This document shows positions 40,555 to 49,688 of a DNA stretch of 64,000 nt, piece after piece. Under the pieces are notes generated by a model, which was not told the DNA's origin, searched no databases, and worked only from the letters and a program-made list of their open reading frames with translations. Position 1 is the stretch's first letter. Each line of letters starts with the position of its first letter. The translations under genes and the position numbers were made by a program. The stretch comes from Catenulispora sp. GP43 (GTDB taxonomy: Bacteria; Actinomycetota; Actinomycetes; Streptomycetales; Catenulisporaceae), in NCBI RefSeq assembly GCF_041260665.1, contig NZ_JBGCCT010000039.1:1-64000 (forward strand). Reading direction: 5' to 3'.

Positions 40555-42093
40555 GTGTCGGGGACTCTTACTCAGGCGCCCAACCGCAGTACATCGCACC
40601 GGGCGACCACCAACGGAACCAGCTTCAGCGATCATCTCACTCACATCCCGCACGCACCTCGCGGGACCACGCCGAACCTCCTGCGGGCGGCCGCGGCCGC
40701 CACCGGGGTGCTGGCCCTCATCGCGGCCGTCGTACTGACCGGCTCCGCTTCGGGGGCCCAGTCCAAGATCAGCGCGGTCGGGAGCACGGACGCCCCAAGC
40801 GTCCGGGCCACCGACGACTTCCTGTTCCGGCTCCAGGACATGGACGCCCAACTGGTCAACGCCCTGCTGGTGAACGGCGACACCCAGGTCCACGTGTCGC
40901 GCGGGGCCAGCGAGGCGTTGTACGACGCCGACCGCAAGGCCGCCGACGGGGACCTGGAGGCCGCGACCGTGGCGCTGGCCGGCGACCAGAGCGCACTGGA
41001 CCAGTTGCACGCGGTGTCCGACGCCTACGGCCAGTACCAGGCCCAGGCCACCCGGACCCTGGCCGACGACGAGCGGGAGGGCGGCACGACCGCCGGCGCC
41101 GCGCCGGCGTCGATATTCGCCGACTACCTGGCCGGGCACTCCATCCTGTTCGGCGACGACGACAACGGCGGGCTGATGAAGTCCGCCACCGGCCTGGAGA
41201 CCGCCAGCAAGGACGCGATCGACTCCTCCGCGTCGTCCACCACCGACGCGCTGAACGTGGCGGTGGCGGAGTTCCTGGTCTTCGGTCTCCTCCTGACCGG
41301 CGCCCTGGCCGGCTTGCAGGTGTTCGTGTTCCGGCGCTTCAAGCGCGTGCTGAACCCGGCCCTGATCGCCGCGACCGTGGTCGCCCTGATCCTCACGATC
41401 GGCGGGGCGGCGGGGGCGGCGAGCGCGGCGGGCGACTTCCACACCGCCAAGTCCGACGCCTTCGACTCGGTGCTCGCCCTGAGCGAGGCCGACGCGACGA
41501 GCGCGGGGATCAACTCCGACGAGAGCCGCTGGCTGCTGGCGCAGAACTACCCGGCGCAGCGCAGCGAGTACCAGCAGTCCTTCCTGCACGGTGAGGACGC
41601 GATCGCCGGCGTGCCCGGTGCGACCGACATCGGCTCCTACGCCGGGCTTCTGAAGGGCGAGGCTTCCGCGCGGACCGTGGACGACCTGAACCAGACGACG
41701 CTGTCGCACAACAGCAGCTTCGGCGAGGAGTTCACCAACATCACCTTCCCCGGCGAGGCCGAGCAGGCGCTGGCCGCGTTCACCGCCTACAGCGCCTACA
41801 TCCAGGACGACGCCACTTTGCGCATGATGCCGATGGACTCGGCGAAGGGGATCAAGGCGGCGATCGACTTCGACACCAACGCCGACACCCCCGGCACGTC
41901 GGACCAGGCGTTCAACGCCTACAGCAAGGCGCTCGACACCGTCATCGCGAACAACGAGGCGCACTTCGAGTCCTCGATGCCGGCCGCGAAGAACGGGATC
42001 GGCCTGTGGTCGTGGCTGCCCTACGTGCTGGCGCTGCTGCTGATCGGGCTGACCGTTCTGGGCCTGCGGTCGCGGCTCACCGAGTACCGCTGA
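40555..42093 (+). CDS. Membrane protein with two extracytoplasmic helical domains
   Basis: A 512-residue protein with four membrane segments: near residues 40-65 (GVLALIAAVVLTGSA), two close together in the middle (FLVFGLLLTGALAGLQVFVF and ALIAATVVALILTIGGAAG) and one at the end (WLPYVLALLLIGLTVLGL). The two ~140-170-residue regions between them are acidic and helical, like the sensor domains of chemoreceptors or histidine kinases, but no kinase, HAMP or signalling domain is attached. The start is uncertain; GTG 40555 is chosen because the N-tail before the first helix is then short. It may be a sensor partner or stress protein. Family not recognised. Confidence 0.6.
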   Translation: MSGTLTQAPNRSTSHRATTNGTSFSDHLTHIPHAPRGTTPNLLRAAAAATGVLALIAAVVLTGSASGAQSKISAVGSTDAPSVRATDDFLFRLQDMDAQLVNALLVNGDTQVHVSRGASEALYDADRKAADGDLEAATVALAGDQSALDQLHAVSDAYGQYQAQATRTLADDEREGGTTAGAAPASIFADYLAGHSILFGDDDNGGLMKSATGLETASKDAIDSSASSTTDALNVAVAEFLVFGLLLTGALAGLQVFVFRRFKRVLNPALIAATVVALILTIGGAAGAASAAGDFHTAKSDAFDSVLALSEADATSAGINSDESRWLLAQNYPAQRSEYQQSFLHGEDAIAGVPGATDIGSYAGLLKGEASARTVDDLNQTTLSHNSSFGEEFTNITFPGEAEQALAAFTAYSAYIQDDATLRMMPMDSAKGIKAAIDFDTNADTPGTSDQAFNAYSKALDTVIANNEAHFESSMPAAKNGIGLWSWLPYVLALLLIGLTVLGLRSRLTEYR

Positions 42094-42109
42094 CCTTCTG
42101 CTGAAAGGC

Positions 42110-42150
42110 CTTCGGGCCGCCGCACCGCATACGCGGGCGGCGGCCCGAAG
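42110..42150. terminator. Bidirectional hairpin terminator
   Basis: CTTCGGGCCGCCGC (42110-42123) and GCGGCGGCCCGAAG (42137-42150) pair exactly with a 13-base loop. It lies between convergent genes ending at 42093 and 42168. Confidence 0.75.
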
Positions 42151-42167
42151 TGTTCCGGCCTCCAGAC

Positions 42168-43091
42168 TCAGTGGTGCACCGAGAACCAGACCAGCGACAC
42201 GACGCCGGCGATCACGCAGTAGATGCCGAACGGCTTCAGATCGCGGTTCTCGAAGTACTTGGTCAGGAAGCGCACCGAGATGTAGGCGGCGATCCCGGCC
42301 AGCACCGAGCCGGCGATCGCCGGGCCCAGGATGCCGTGGTTCGCCGGCTTGGCCAGCTCAGGGGTCTTGTACACGCCGGCGGCCAGGATCACCGGGGTGG
42401 CCAGCAGGAACGCGAAGCGGGCGGCGTCCTCGGTCTTCAGCCCGCGCGCGAGGCCGGCGACCATGGTGATGCCCGAGCGGCTGATGCCGGGCAGCAGGGC
42501 GAAGGCCTGCGCGCCGCCTATGCCGGCGGCGGACTTCCAGCCGAGCCGGGCCAGCCGGCGGTCGGCGGCGATCTCCGGGGGCTCGCCGCGGCGGGGCGGG
42601 GCGTTGCCGTCGTCGGCGTGCCGGCCCTTGGAGGCGCTCTTGAGCATGGCGTCCGCGAGGAAGATCACGAAGCCGTTGATGAGCAGGAACACGGCGGCCG
42701 GCACCGGTTTGCCCAGGTGCGTGCGCAGCGCCTTGTCCGCCACGATGCCGATCAGGCCGACCGGGATGGTGCCGATCACCAGCAGCCAGGCCAGACGCTC
42801 GTCCGGGCCCTCCACGCTGCGGTGCCGGATCGAGGTGAACAGGGCCCTGATGATGCGCACCCAGTCCCGCCAGAAGAACGCCACCAGCGCCAAAGCGGTG
42901 GCGACGTGCGCCAGCACCAGGAACGCCAGGTACGGCGAGTCCTTGGCCGTCATGTCCAGATCGGCCTTCCAACTGCCGCCGATGAAGGCGGGCAGGAGTA
43001 TCGAGTGGCCGAGGCTGGATATGGGGAACAGCTCGGTGACGCCTTGGACCAGCCCGATGGTGCAGGCTTCGAGATAGGTGAGGCCGGACAA
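42168..43091 (-). CDS. uppP: Undecaprenyl-diphosphatase UppP
   Basis: A 307-residue membrane phosphatase that dephosphorylates undecaprenyl pyrophosphate to recycle the lipid carrier for cell-wall synthesis; it is also linked to bacitracin resistance. Seen: LEACTIGLVQGVTELFPISS near the N-terminus followed by LGHS, and LLPGISRSGITMVAGL, the two conserved signature loops, within about eight membrane helices. An extra charged loop (RHADDGNAPPRRGEPP) is longer than in E. coli. The start is taken as TTG 43091 with AGGGG upstream, because it gives the normal family N-terminus. A longer ATG start at 43193 would add a non-homologous extension. Confidence 0.9.
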   Translation of the reverse strand: MSGLTYLEACTIGLVQGVTELFPISSLGHSILLPAFIGGSWKADLDMTAKDSPYLAFLVLAHVATALALVAFFWRDWVRIIRALFTSIRHRSVEGPDERLAWLLVIGTIPVGLIGIVADKALRTHLGKPVPAAVFLLINGFVIFLADAMLKSASKGRHADDGNAPPRRGEPPEIAADRRLARLGWKSAAGIGGAQAFALLPGISRSGITMVAGLARGLKTEDAARFAFLLATPVILAAGVYKTPELAKPANHGILGPAIAGSVLAGIAAYISVRFLTKYFENRDLKPFGIYCVIAGVVSLVWFSVHH

Positions 43092-43308
43092 CTCGTACCC
43101 CTGTCGGAAAACGGATGCAGTCTGCCGGAGGATACGCGGGACGTCCGGCGGCGCGGGGAAACAGACGGTGAACGTAGGGCAAAGCAGCAGCACACTGGCT
43201 TGGTCCGGAACGGTCGCGCGGACCGGCCGGCGGCGCGGGGCCGCGGAGGACAGCCTACGACAGGTTGTAGCAGTTGGGGGTCGGGGGTGACCCTACGGCC
43301 GGCCGGCC

Positions 43309-43911
43309 CTAGGAGGTGCGGCCGGCGTACCAGCTGTCCAGGTCGGCCGGCTGCACCCGCAGCGCGGCGGCCAGCCGTTCCCGGGACACCGGCTCGGGGC
43401 CGGACACCGCCATGTTCAGCACCGCCTGCAGCATGGCGTTCACCACGCCGCGCGCCTTCACCAGCGACTCCAGGGCGCTCTCGTAAGCACCCTGGTCCAC
43501 GGCCCGGGTCGCCATCGGCAGACCGACGTTGACCAGGCCGTTGACCCGGCCGCGCAGGTCGGCGTCGAGCTCGCCGGGCAGCAGCGCGCGGCCGTCGGCG
43601 TGCAGTTCGGCCAGCGCCATCCCCGACTTGTCCCGCACCATCGCGCGCACGCTCAGGTACGCGCCGTAGCGCAGCGCCGGGGAGTGCGCCTCCCCGCGCG
43701 GCGCGGTCACGTGCTCGGCGAAGTCCCGCAGCCGCGGGACCATCGCCAGCACGTAGTCCTTCAACGCGTCCATCCCGTTCAGCGGAGCGGGATCGACGGC
43801 GTCGACCGCGGCGGTGGCCCACTGGGTCACACCGGCCGCGGCCTCGGCCGGATCGGGGTGCGCGGTGAGTACGTCGTACTCAACCCGCTCCGGGCGGAAC
43901 TGTCGCGCCAT
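43309..43911 (-). CDS. Hypothetical protein, 200 aa
   Basis: A 200-residue, mostly helical soluble protein with no recognised motif. Alanine- and leucine-rich helices (ALKDYVLAMVPRLRDFAEHV, GAYLSVRAMVRDKSGMALAEL) and a C-terminal segment RERLAAALRVQPADLDSWYAG are seen; the last piece could be a short helix-turn-helix-like element. The start ATG 43911 fits codon bias. It lies between uppP and a DHA2 exporter on the same strand, with gaps of 217 and 97 bases on its two sides. It might regulate the exporter, but this is only positional. Confidence 0.6.
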   Translation of the reverse strand: MARQFRPERVEYDVLTAHPDPAEAAAGVTQWATAAVDAVDPAPLNGMDALKDYVLAMVPRLRDFAEHVTAPRGEAHSPALRYGAYLSVRAMVRDKSGMALAELHADGRALLPGELDADLRGRVNGLVNVGLPMATRAVDQGAYESALESLVKARGVVNAMLQAVLNMAVSGPEPVSRERLAAALRVQPADLDSWYAGRTS

Positions 43912-44008
43912 GCCCCGGAGTCTGGTCGATCAAGGCGAACCCCAGGTGAACATCCAGCGAAGTACGGACGCCCGCGGGGGCAGCATTAGTCGCTTGAGCT
44001 GGGGTTCG

Positions 44009-45778
44009 TCAGTGTGCGAACACAGGTGCGAAGTCCTCGGAACCGGTGTCGCCGCCGGCGCCGGAGGATCCGTCCGGACCCTTGGCGCGCACGTTCTTCG
44101 GCAGGAAGAACATCAGGAGGAAGACAAGGAACTGTCCCCCGGCGACGAACCACAGCGTGGTCTCGTACCCGTTGACCATGGTCTGCTGCCCGGCCCGGAC
44201 GCCCTGGGCGGCGAGGATCCTCCCGACCGCCGGCGGCTGGTCCGGGTCCGGGTGCGCCGGGTCCGGGCAGGACGCCGGCCGGCTGCTCGGGTCCTTCTCC
44301 TTGGCCCGGTCCACCGCGCACTGCTTGAACGACGCGAAGATCTGGTCCGCCTGCTGCGCCGGCACTCCGGCTGCCGCGAGCTGCTGAGTGACCGCGGGCT
44401 TCTGGCCGTCCACGGCCTTGGCGGCGTTCGTCCCCATCATGTTGAAGAACACCAGCGCGGTCAGCGCGATGCCGAAGGCCTGGCCCAGCTGCTGGCTGGT
44501 GTTCAGCAGGCCGGAGGCCGAACCGGCGTCGCGGGTCGGCACGTCGGTGAGGATCAGGTCGAAGATCGGGGCCACCACCAGGCCCATGCCCACCCCGGTG
44601 ATCAGCAGCGGCAGCGCCATCTGGAGCGAGGTGAAGGACAGGTCCAGGTGCTTGGCCATCTCGATGTACAGCACCAGGCCGCCGCCCATCAGCAGCACGC
44701 CGAACTGCACCACCTTGCGCCCGAACCTGGGCACCAGGAACTGCACCGACATGCCGGCCGCGGCCGACACGCCGATCGAGAACGGGATGCCGGTCAGGCC
44801 GGCGTGCAGCGGCGTCCAGCCCAGGCCCAGCTGCATGTACAGCGACCAGACCAGGAAGAAGACGCCGAGGGTGGTGGCGAAGGTGAGGTTGGTCAGGATG
44901 CCGGAGGCGAAGGAGCGGAAGCGGAACAGGCTCAGCTCCACCAGCGGCGAGGCGCCGCGCAGGCCCTTGCGGCGTTCGTAGAGCACGAACACGGCCAGCA
45001 CCGGCACCGCGGCGGCCATCATCAGCCAGCCCCACAGCGGCCAGCCCAGGTCCCGGCCCTGCATCAGCGGGAAGACGAGCATGAACAGGCCGGCCACGGA
45101 CAACCCGACGCCGGGCAGGTCCAGCTTGGTGGCGTGCGGCGCCTTGGACTCGGTGATCACCCGGAAGGCGACGATCAGGCCGAAGATCCCGACCGGCAGG
45201 TTCACCAGGAAGATCGGGCGCCAGTGCAGGCCCAGGATGTTCCACTGCACCAGCAGGCCGCCGACGATCGGGCCGGCGACCGCGGCCGAGCCGACGATCC
45301 CGCCGAACATGCCCATCACCTTGCCGCGCTCCTCGGCCGGGAAGGTGACGTGGATGATCGCCATGACCTGCGGCACCATCAGCGCCGCCATGCCGCCCTG
45401 CAGGACCCGCGCGCCGATGAGCATGCCCGGCGTGGCCGCCACCCCGCACAGCGCGGAGGCGATGGTGAAGCCGGTCATGCCGATGAGGAACAGCCGCTTG
45501 CGGCCGAAGATGTCGCCGAGCCGGCCGCCGGTGATCAGCACCACGGCGAAGGCCAGCGCGTAGCCGGCGGTGATCCACTGGATCGCCGAGTACCCGGCCT
45601 TCATCTGGCTCTGGATCGACGGGATGGCGACGTTGACGATCGTCACGTCCAGCAGGTCCATGAACGCCGCGGACAGGATGACCGCCAGCGCGAGCCAGCG
45701 CTTGGGATCGGGGGTGGTTATGTCCCCCGGCATCTCCTCGGATATCTCTTCAGGAGGATTCATGTCGATATCGGCCAT
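44009..45778 (-). CDS. DHA2-family MFS exporter with large extracellular loop
   Basis: A 589-residue, 14-helix drug:proton antiporter. Typical pieces are AAFMDLLDVTIVNVAIPSIQ in helix 1, GGRLGDIFGRKRLFLIG, and GSAAVAGPIVGGLLVQW as motif C. Near the C-terminus a ~90-residue loop before the last helix holds two cysteines (CAVDRAKEKD, ASCPDP) that could form a disulfide outside. A perfect dyad lies about 30 bases before the start and is a candidate operator, though no known regulator is adjacent. Substrate unknown. Confidence 0.88.
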   Translation of the reverse strand: MADIDMNPPEEISEEMPGDITTPDPKRWLALAVILSAAFMDLLDVTIVNVAIPSIQSQMKAGYSAIQWITAGYALAFAVVLITGGRLGDIFGRKRLFLIGMTGFTIASALCGVAATPGMLIGARVLQGGMAALMVPQVMAIIHVTFPAEERGKVMGMFGGIVGSAAVAGPIVGGLLVQWNILGLHWRPIFLVNLPVGIFGLIVAFRVITESKAPHATKLDLPGVGLSVAGLFMLVFPLMQGRDLGWPLWGWLMMAAAVPVLAVFVLYERRKGLRGASPLVELSLFRFRSFASGILTNLTFATTLGVFFLVWSLYMQLGLGWTPLHAGLTGIPFSIGVSAAAGMSVQFLVPRFGRKVVQFGVLLMGGGLVLYIEMAKHLDLSFTSLQMALPLLITGVGMGLVVAPIFDLILTDVPTRDAGSASGLLNTSQQLGQAFGIALTALVFFNMMGTNAAKAVDGQKPAVTQQLAAAGVPAQQADQIFASFKQCAVDRAKEKDPSSRPASCPDPAHPDPDQPPAVGRILAAQGVRAGQQTMVNGYETTLWFVAGGQFLVFLLMFFLPKNVRAKGPDGSSGAGGDTGSEDFAPVFAH

Positions 45779-45807
45779 GCCTCGTCAGCCCCCTCAGGCT
45801 TCGGACT

Positions 45808-45820
45808 CAATCTCAGATTG
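45808..45820. promoter_or_regulatory. Palindrome upstream of DHA2 exporter
   Basis: CAATCT-C-AGATTG is a perfect 13-bp dyad, extended outwards by GGACT / AGTCC with a one-base offset. It lies 30 bases upstream of the exporter start codon, a typical operator position. The cognate regulator is not apparent. Confidence 0.5.
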
Positions 45821-45927
45821 CAGTCCAGGCTAGAGGGGGCCGGTGACAGTACGCCGAGGTGGGAGGCGTCTGATACCTCACATCTCGTTGTGACACGGAC
45901 ACGGCGTGATCCGTGTCACAACCGATG

Positions 45928-47397
45928 TCAGCTCTCGACGACGTGCTGCGCGAACCGGTCCCGCGCCTGGGACCACATCCGCTGGTCCCACTCCCCGGTC
46001 CCCAGCGCCTCGGCGGCTTCGTAGCCCATCATCAGCGCGTGGTGCGTGTTGTCCGGCGTGAACAGGCCCAGCCGGCCGAAGGTGGTCACGTGCGGCAGCG
46101 ACTCGACCCAGGAGTCCAGGTCGGACAAGGCCTCCCGGTACCCCTTGTGGTAGATCGGGTAGACCTGGCGCATCCGCTTGACCTGCACCCACTCCAGGTT
46201 CAGGTGCGGCAGCCCGAGGCGGCGGACCGTCTCCCGGATCAGGTTCGCGAGCTGGTCCTCGTCCGCGGCCCACAGGTCGTCCCCTATGTCGCAGGGGATC
46301 TCGAAGCACAGCACGGTCCGCTCGACCGGATCGTCCGGCGAGAAGCGGTGGTTCGCCGGCTCGGAGATGCGGGTGACCGGGGTGTCGCCGTCCGGGATGT
46401 AGTGGACGTCGCAGTCGGTCCAGCGGCCTCCGGCGTGCACCGCGTAGACCAGCAGGATCGCGCGGAAGCGCAGCTTGCCGCTGGCCTCCACGGCCTCGTA
46501 CGGCGCGCCGGGCGAGGTCAGGCGGGCCAGCAGCGGCACCGGGATGGTCGAGAAGACGTGGTCGGCCCGGATGTCCGAGCCGCCTTCGGCCCAGTGCTGC
46601 TCCCCCGACCAGCCGCCGCGTTCGGCGGCCGAGCCGTGGAACTCCGAGCGGGCCAGGGTCACGCTGACGCCGTCGGCGTCCACCGCCAGGTGCTCGGCCG
46701 CCGCGCCCAGGCGGATGCGCGCGCCGGCCTCCATCGCGGCGTCCGCGAGGCTCTCACAGAGCTGGCCGAAGCCGCGGCGCGGGTACAGGTAGGCCAGCGA
46801 CTCGCTGGCGATCGAGTTGCGGACGCTGCGCACCAGCGCGCCCCACATCGTCTGCGAGCCGGCCTTGCGCCGGGCCTGGTCGATGTCCAGGTCCTCGCCG
46901 GAGACACCCCAGAGCTTGGCCGCGTAGGGCTCGTAGACCTGCTTGTACATCGTCGGCCCGAAGCCGGCGCGCATCAGCTCCGCGTAGGAGTCGGCGGCGG
47001 CGATCTGCTTCTTGCCGCGCCACGTGGCGGCCACGGCGTCGAAGGCGGCACGCGCCATCGGCACCGCCGGCATCGACTTGGCCAGCTCGCGCGGCTTGAA
47101 GGGATAGGTGACCCAGCGGTCGCCCACCAGCAGCCGGCCGTTGCGGTAGCGGGTCTGCAGATCCGAGCCCATCAGGGATCTGAGATCGGCCAGGATGTTC
47201 TCCGGCAGGTCCGGGTTCAGCCGGTGGCTGCCCAGGTCCACGCGGAAGCCCGCGACGTCGAAGGACGCCGCCATCCCGCCCACGGTCTCGGCCCGCTCCA
47301 ACACGTCCACGGACAGGCCCCGGCGCGCCGCGTACCACGCCGCGGCCAGGCCCGCAGGGCCCGCGCCGAGCACGACGAGATCGGCCCTACCGGCCAT
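45928..47397 (-). CDS. FAD-dependent amine-oxidase/protoporphyrinogen-oxidase-fold protein
   Basis: A 489-residue flavoprotein. The N-terminus has the FAD-binding Rossmann motif LVVLGAGPAGLAAAWYAARRG at residues 7-27, then LERAETVGGMAASF, as in protoporphyrinogen oxidase, carotenoid desaturase and UDP-galactopyranose mutase relatives. The middle shows TMYKQVYEPYAAKLWG and the C-terminus TTFGRLGLFTPDNTHHALMMGYEAAEAL, the second FAD segment. A role in sugar-nucleotide or envelope metabolism is as likely as heme or carotenoid chemistry. Genes on both sides do not settle it. The start ATG at 47397 puts the Rossmann strand at the normal position. Confidence 0.8.
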   Translation of the reverse strand: MAGRADLVVLGAGPAGLAAAWYAARRGLSVDVLERAETVGGMAASFDVAGFRVDLGSHRLNPDLPENILADLRSLMGSDLQTRYRNGRLLVGDRWVTYPFKPRELAKSMPAVPMARAAFDAVAATWRGKKQIAAADSYAELMRAGFGPTMYKQVYEPYAAKLWGVSGEDLDIDQARRKAGSQTMWGALVRSVRNSIASESLAYLYPRRGFGQLCESLADAAMEAGARIRLGAAAEHLAVDADGVSVTLARSEFHGSAAERGGWSGEQHWAEGGSDIRADHVFSTIPVPLLARLTSPGAPYEAVEASGKLRFRAILLVYAVHAGGRWTDCDVHYIPDGDTPVTRISEPANHRFSPDDPVERTVLCFEIPCDIGDDLWAADEDQLANLIRETVRRLGLPHLNLEWVQVKRMRQVYPIYHKGYREALSDLDSWVESLPHVTTFGRLGLFTPDNTHHALMMGYEAAEALGTGEWDQRMWSQARDRFAQHVVES

Positions 47398-47518
47398 CGT
47401 TGGTATCCATCAGAACGCCCACAGTAGTAGTCCCACCCCATTCCCGGAACGCGCCGCGCGATGCGCGTCTCGGGTCTCACCCGATAGGGGAGATCATGCC
47501 TTATCGAAGGGTCGCGTA

Positions 47519-48688
47519 TCACATCTCGTCGATGCGGGGCAGAAGCACTTCGGTGGCGATGAGCTTGACCGCCACCGCCGCCGGGATCGCCACCAGCGCC
47601 CCGACGATCCCGAACAGAGCCGCTCCGGCCAGCACCGCGAGGATGGTGACCATCGGATGGACGTCCACCGTACGGCGGTTGACCCTAGGGGCGATCAGGT
47701 AGTCCTCGGCCAGGCGGGCCACCACGTAGTAAGCCAGCGTGATGATCGCCACCTTCACCGAGATGGTGAGCGCGACCAGCGTCACCACCGCGCCGCCGAT
47801 CGAGGAGCCGACCACCGGCACCAGCCCGAACAGCGCGACCACCACACCCAGCGCGGCCGGATAGGGGATCGACCACGCCATCGCCCAGACCCAGGTGAAG
47901 AAGCCGGCGATGGAGGCGATGATCATCTGGCCGATCACGTACTTGCCGACCTGCGCCAGGATCCGGTCGGAGAGCTCGGAGACGCGCGGCCGGCGCCGGA
48001 CCGGCACCAGGTGGTAGGCGAAGTTCTTGATGCCCGGCATGTTCGCGACGAAGTAGAAGGTCAGTGCGATCCCGGCCAGGGTCCCGGTGAGCAGCGAGAA
48101 GACCGCCTTGCCGGCGCCGAGGATGCCGTTGAGATCCAGGGTCCCGGCTTTGTTGGCGCTGATCCAGGACTTGGCCTTCTCGATCAGGTGGTACTTGTTC
48201 TCCAGCTTGCCCAGGTACGTGGACTTGTTGCGCAGGTCGTTCAGATAGCTGGGGATTGCGTTTATCAGGGAGTTGACCTCCCGGTCGACCGGCGGGAAGA
48301 CCACCGCGACGAACCCGGCCAGCAGGGCCAGCACGGCCAGCGCGACGACCGCCACGGCCAGGCCGCGGCGCAGCCCGCGGCGCACCAGCCCGGTGACCAT
48401 CGGATCCAGCGCGGTGGCGAAGAACACCGCCAGCAGCAGGATCGACAGCAGGCTGCCCAGGCCCGAGATCAGGTGGACCAGGGCGTAGGCGGTGATGGCG
48501 CCGGCGGCGAGCCAGAACGCGAAGGCGAACCAGCCGCCGGCGGGCATGGCGGACAGCGACGGCGGCTCGTCCGAGCCGGGGCCGGCGCCGGCCCGGACGC
48601 CCGGGCTCTGCGCGGCCGAGCCGTTCGAGGCCGGGGGCGCGCTGGAGGGCTTCGGGGCGCGCGTCGAGGTCGCCTGTTCACCGGCCAT
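47519..48688 (-). CDS. AI-2E family transporter (TqsA/PerM-like)
   Basis: A 389-residue permease of the AI-2E family with about eight hydrophobic segments. A disordered Ser/Pro/Ala N-tail (~1-55) precedes FAFAFWLAAGAITAYALVHL. Family features are LGSLLSILLLAVFFATALDPMVTGLVRRG, the long periplasmic-like helical loop with NDLRNKSTYLGKLENKYHLIE, and the C-terminal PYPAALGVVVALFGLVPVVGSSIGG and PRVNRRTVDVHPMVTI. Members export small signals or ions, but the substrate here is unknown. ATG 48688 is chosen, with AAGG upstream; a GTG two codons earlier is possible. Confidence 0.88.
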   Translation of the reverse strand: MAGEQATSTRAPKPSSAPPASNGSAAQSPGVRAGAGPGSDEPPSLSAMPAGGWFAFAFWLAAGAITAYALVHLISGLGSLLSILLLAVFFATALDPMVTGLVRRGLRRGLAVAVVALAVLALLAGFVAVVFPPVDREVNSLINAIPSYLNDLRNKSTYLGKLENKYHLIEKAKSWISANKAGTLDLNGILGAGKAVFSLLTGTLAGIALTFYFVANMPGIKNFAYHLVPVRRRPRVSELSDRILAQVGKYVIGQMIIASIAGFFTWVWAMAWSIPYPAALGVVVALFGLVPVVGSSIGGAVVTLVALTISVKVAIITLAYYVVARLAEDYLIAPRVNRRTVDVHPMVTILAVLAGAALFGIVGALVAIPAAVAVKLIATEVLLPRIDEM

Positions 48689-48794
48689 GCCCACGACCTT
48701 AGGGGACGTGAGTGGTCTACGGGTAACCCGTCGGTGACGAGCTCAGTGCGGGCGCCGGTCGGGGACGGCGGTCAGCAACAGCGGTCGGACACGG

Positions 48795-49127
48795 TCAGAG
48801 ATACAGACCGGTGTCGCCCTCACCCTCGCCGAGCCGCTCGGCGGCCACCGCGTGCACGTCTCGCTCCCGGAGCAGGACGTAGTCGGTACCGCGCACCTCG
48901 ACCTCACCGCGGTCGGCGGGGTCGTAGAGCACCCGGTCCCCGACCTGGATCGTGCGCACGTTCGCACCGATCGCCACGACCTCCGCCCACGCCAGACGGT
49001 TGCCCACCCGGGCGGTCGCGGGGATGAGGATGCCGCCGGACGAGCGCCGGTCCCCCGCCTCCGGGTCCTCGCGCACCAGCACGCGGTCGTGCAGCATCCG
49101 GATCGGAAGCTTCTCTCCTGAACTCAC
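48795..49127 (-). CDS. GroES-like (Cpn10) co-chaperone family protein
   Basis: A 110-residue Cpn10-fold protein, longer and more diverged than classical GroES. Seen: KLPIRMLHDRVLVREDPEAGDRRSSGGILIPATARV, the beta-barrel start with its mobile-loop-like glycine segment, then GDRVLYDPADRGEVEVRGTDYVLLRERDV. No groEL gene is nearby, so it is probably an accessory paralogue instead of the main GroES. GTG 49127 gives the KLPIRMLHDR start common in actinobacterial homologues. It is divergent from bcp across 80 bases. Confidence 0.85.
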   Translation of the reverse strand: MSSGEKLPIRMLHDRVLVREDPEAGDRRSSGGILIPATARVGNRLAWAEVVAIGANVRTIQVGDRVLYDPADRGEVEVRGTDYVLLRERDVHAVAAERLGEGEGDTGLYL

Positions 49128-49207
49128 GCTTGTGACGTTATCGCACCGGACCATGCCCGTCTGCTTCCGGCGGGTGGGCGGGGGACCCCTCGTCTAGCCT
49201 GGAACGC

Positions 49208-49687
49208 GTGAAACTCAACCCCGGAGACACCGCCCCCGCGTTCACCCTGACCGACGACCACGGCACGTCCGTGAACCTGGCCGACTTCGCCGGCCGCAAG
49301 GTCATCCTGTACGTCTACCCCGCCGCCATGACCCCGGGGTGCACGAAGCAGGCCTGCGACTTCCGCGACAACATCGCCTCCTTCCAGAAGGAGGGCTACG
49401 CCGTCCTCGGCCTGTCCCCCGACAAGCCGGAGAAGCTGGCGAAGTTCCGCGAGCGCGACGCCCTGACCTTCCCCCTGCTGTCCGACCCGGACAAGGCGGT
49501 GCTGGAGGAGTACGGCGCGTACGGCGAGAAGAAGCTGTACGGCAAGACGGTGGTCGGCGTGATCCGATCGACGTTCGTGCTGGACGTGGACCCGAAGGGC
49601 ACCGCGAAGGTGGACGTGGCGCAGTACAACGTCAAGGCGACGGGGCATGTCGCGAAGTTGCGGCGGGATCTGGGGTTGGACGAGTAG
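49208..49687 (+). CDS. bcp: Thioredoxin-dependent peroxiredoxin, Bcp/PrxQ type
   Basis: A 159-residue peroxiredoxin that reduces hydrogen peroxide and organic peroxides. The peroxidatic cysteine is C45 in YPAAMTPGCTKQAC, with the resolving C50 five residues on, the PrxQ alpha2 pattern; the usual KADTPGCT is altered to PAAMTPGCT. GLSPDKPEKLAKFRE and FPLLSDPDKAVLEEYG follow as expected. The start is GTG 49208. The gene is complete, and the remains of an HNH gene begin directly after it. Confidence 0.92.
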   Translation: MKLNPGDTAPAFTLTDDHGTSVNLADFAGRKVILYVYPAAMTPGCTKQACDFRDNIASFQKEGYAVLGLSPDKPEKLAKFRERDALTFPLLSDPDKAVLEEYGAYGEKKLYGKTVVGVIRSTFVLDVDPKGTAKVDVAQYNVKATGHVAKLRRDLGLDE

Positions 49688-49688
49688 C

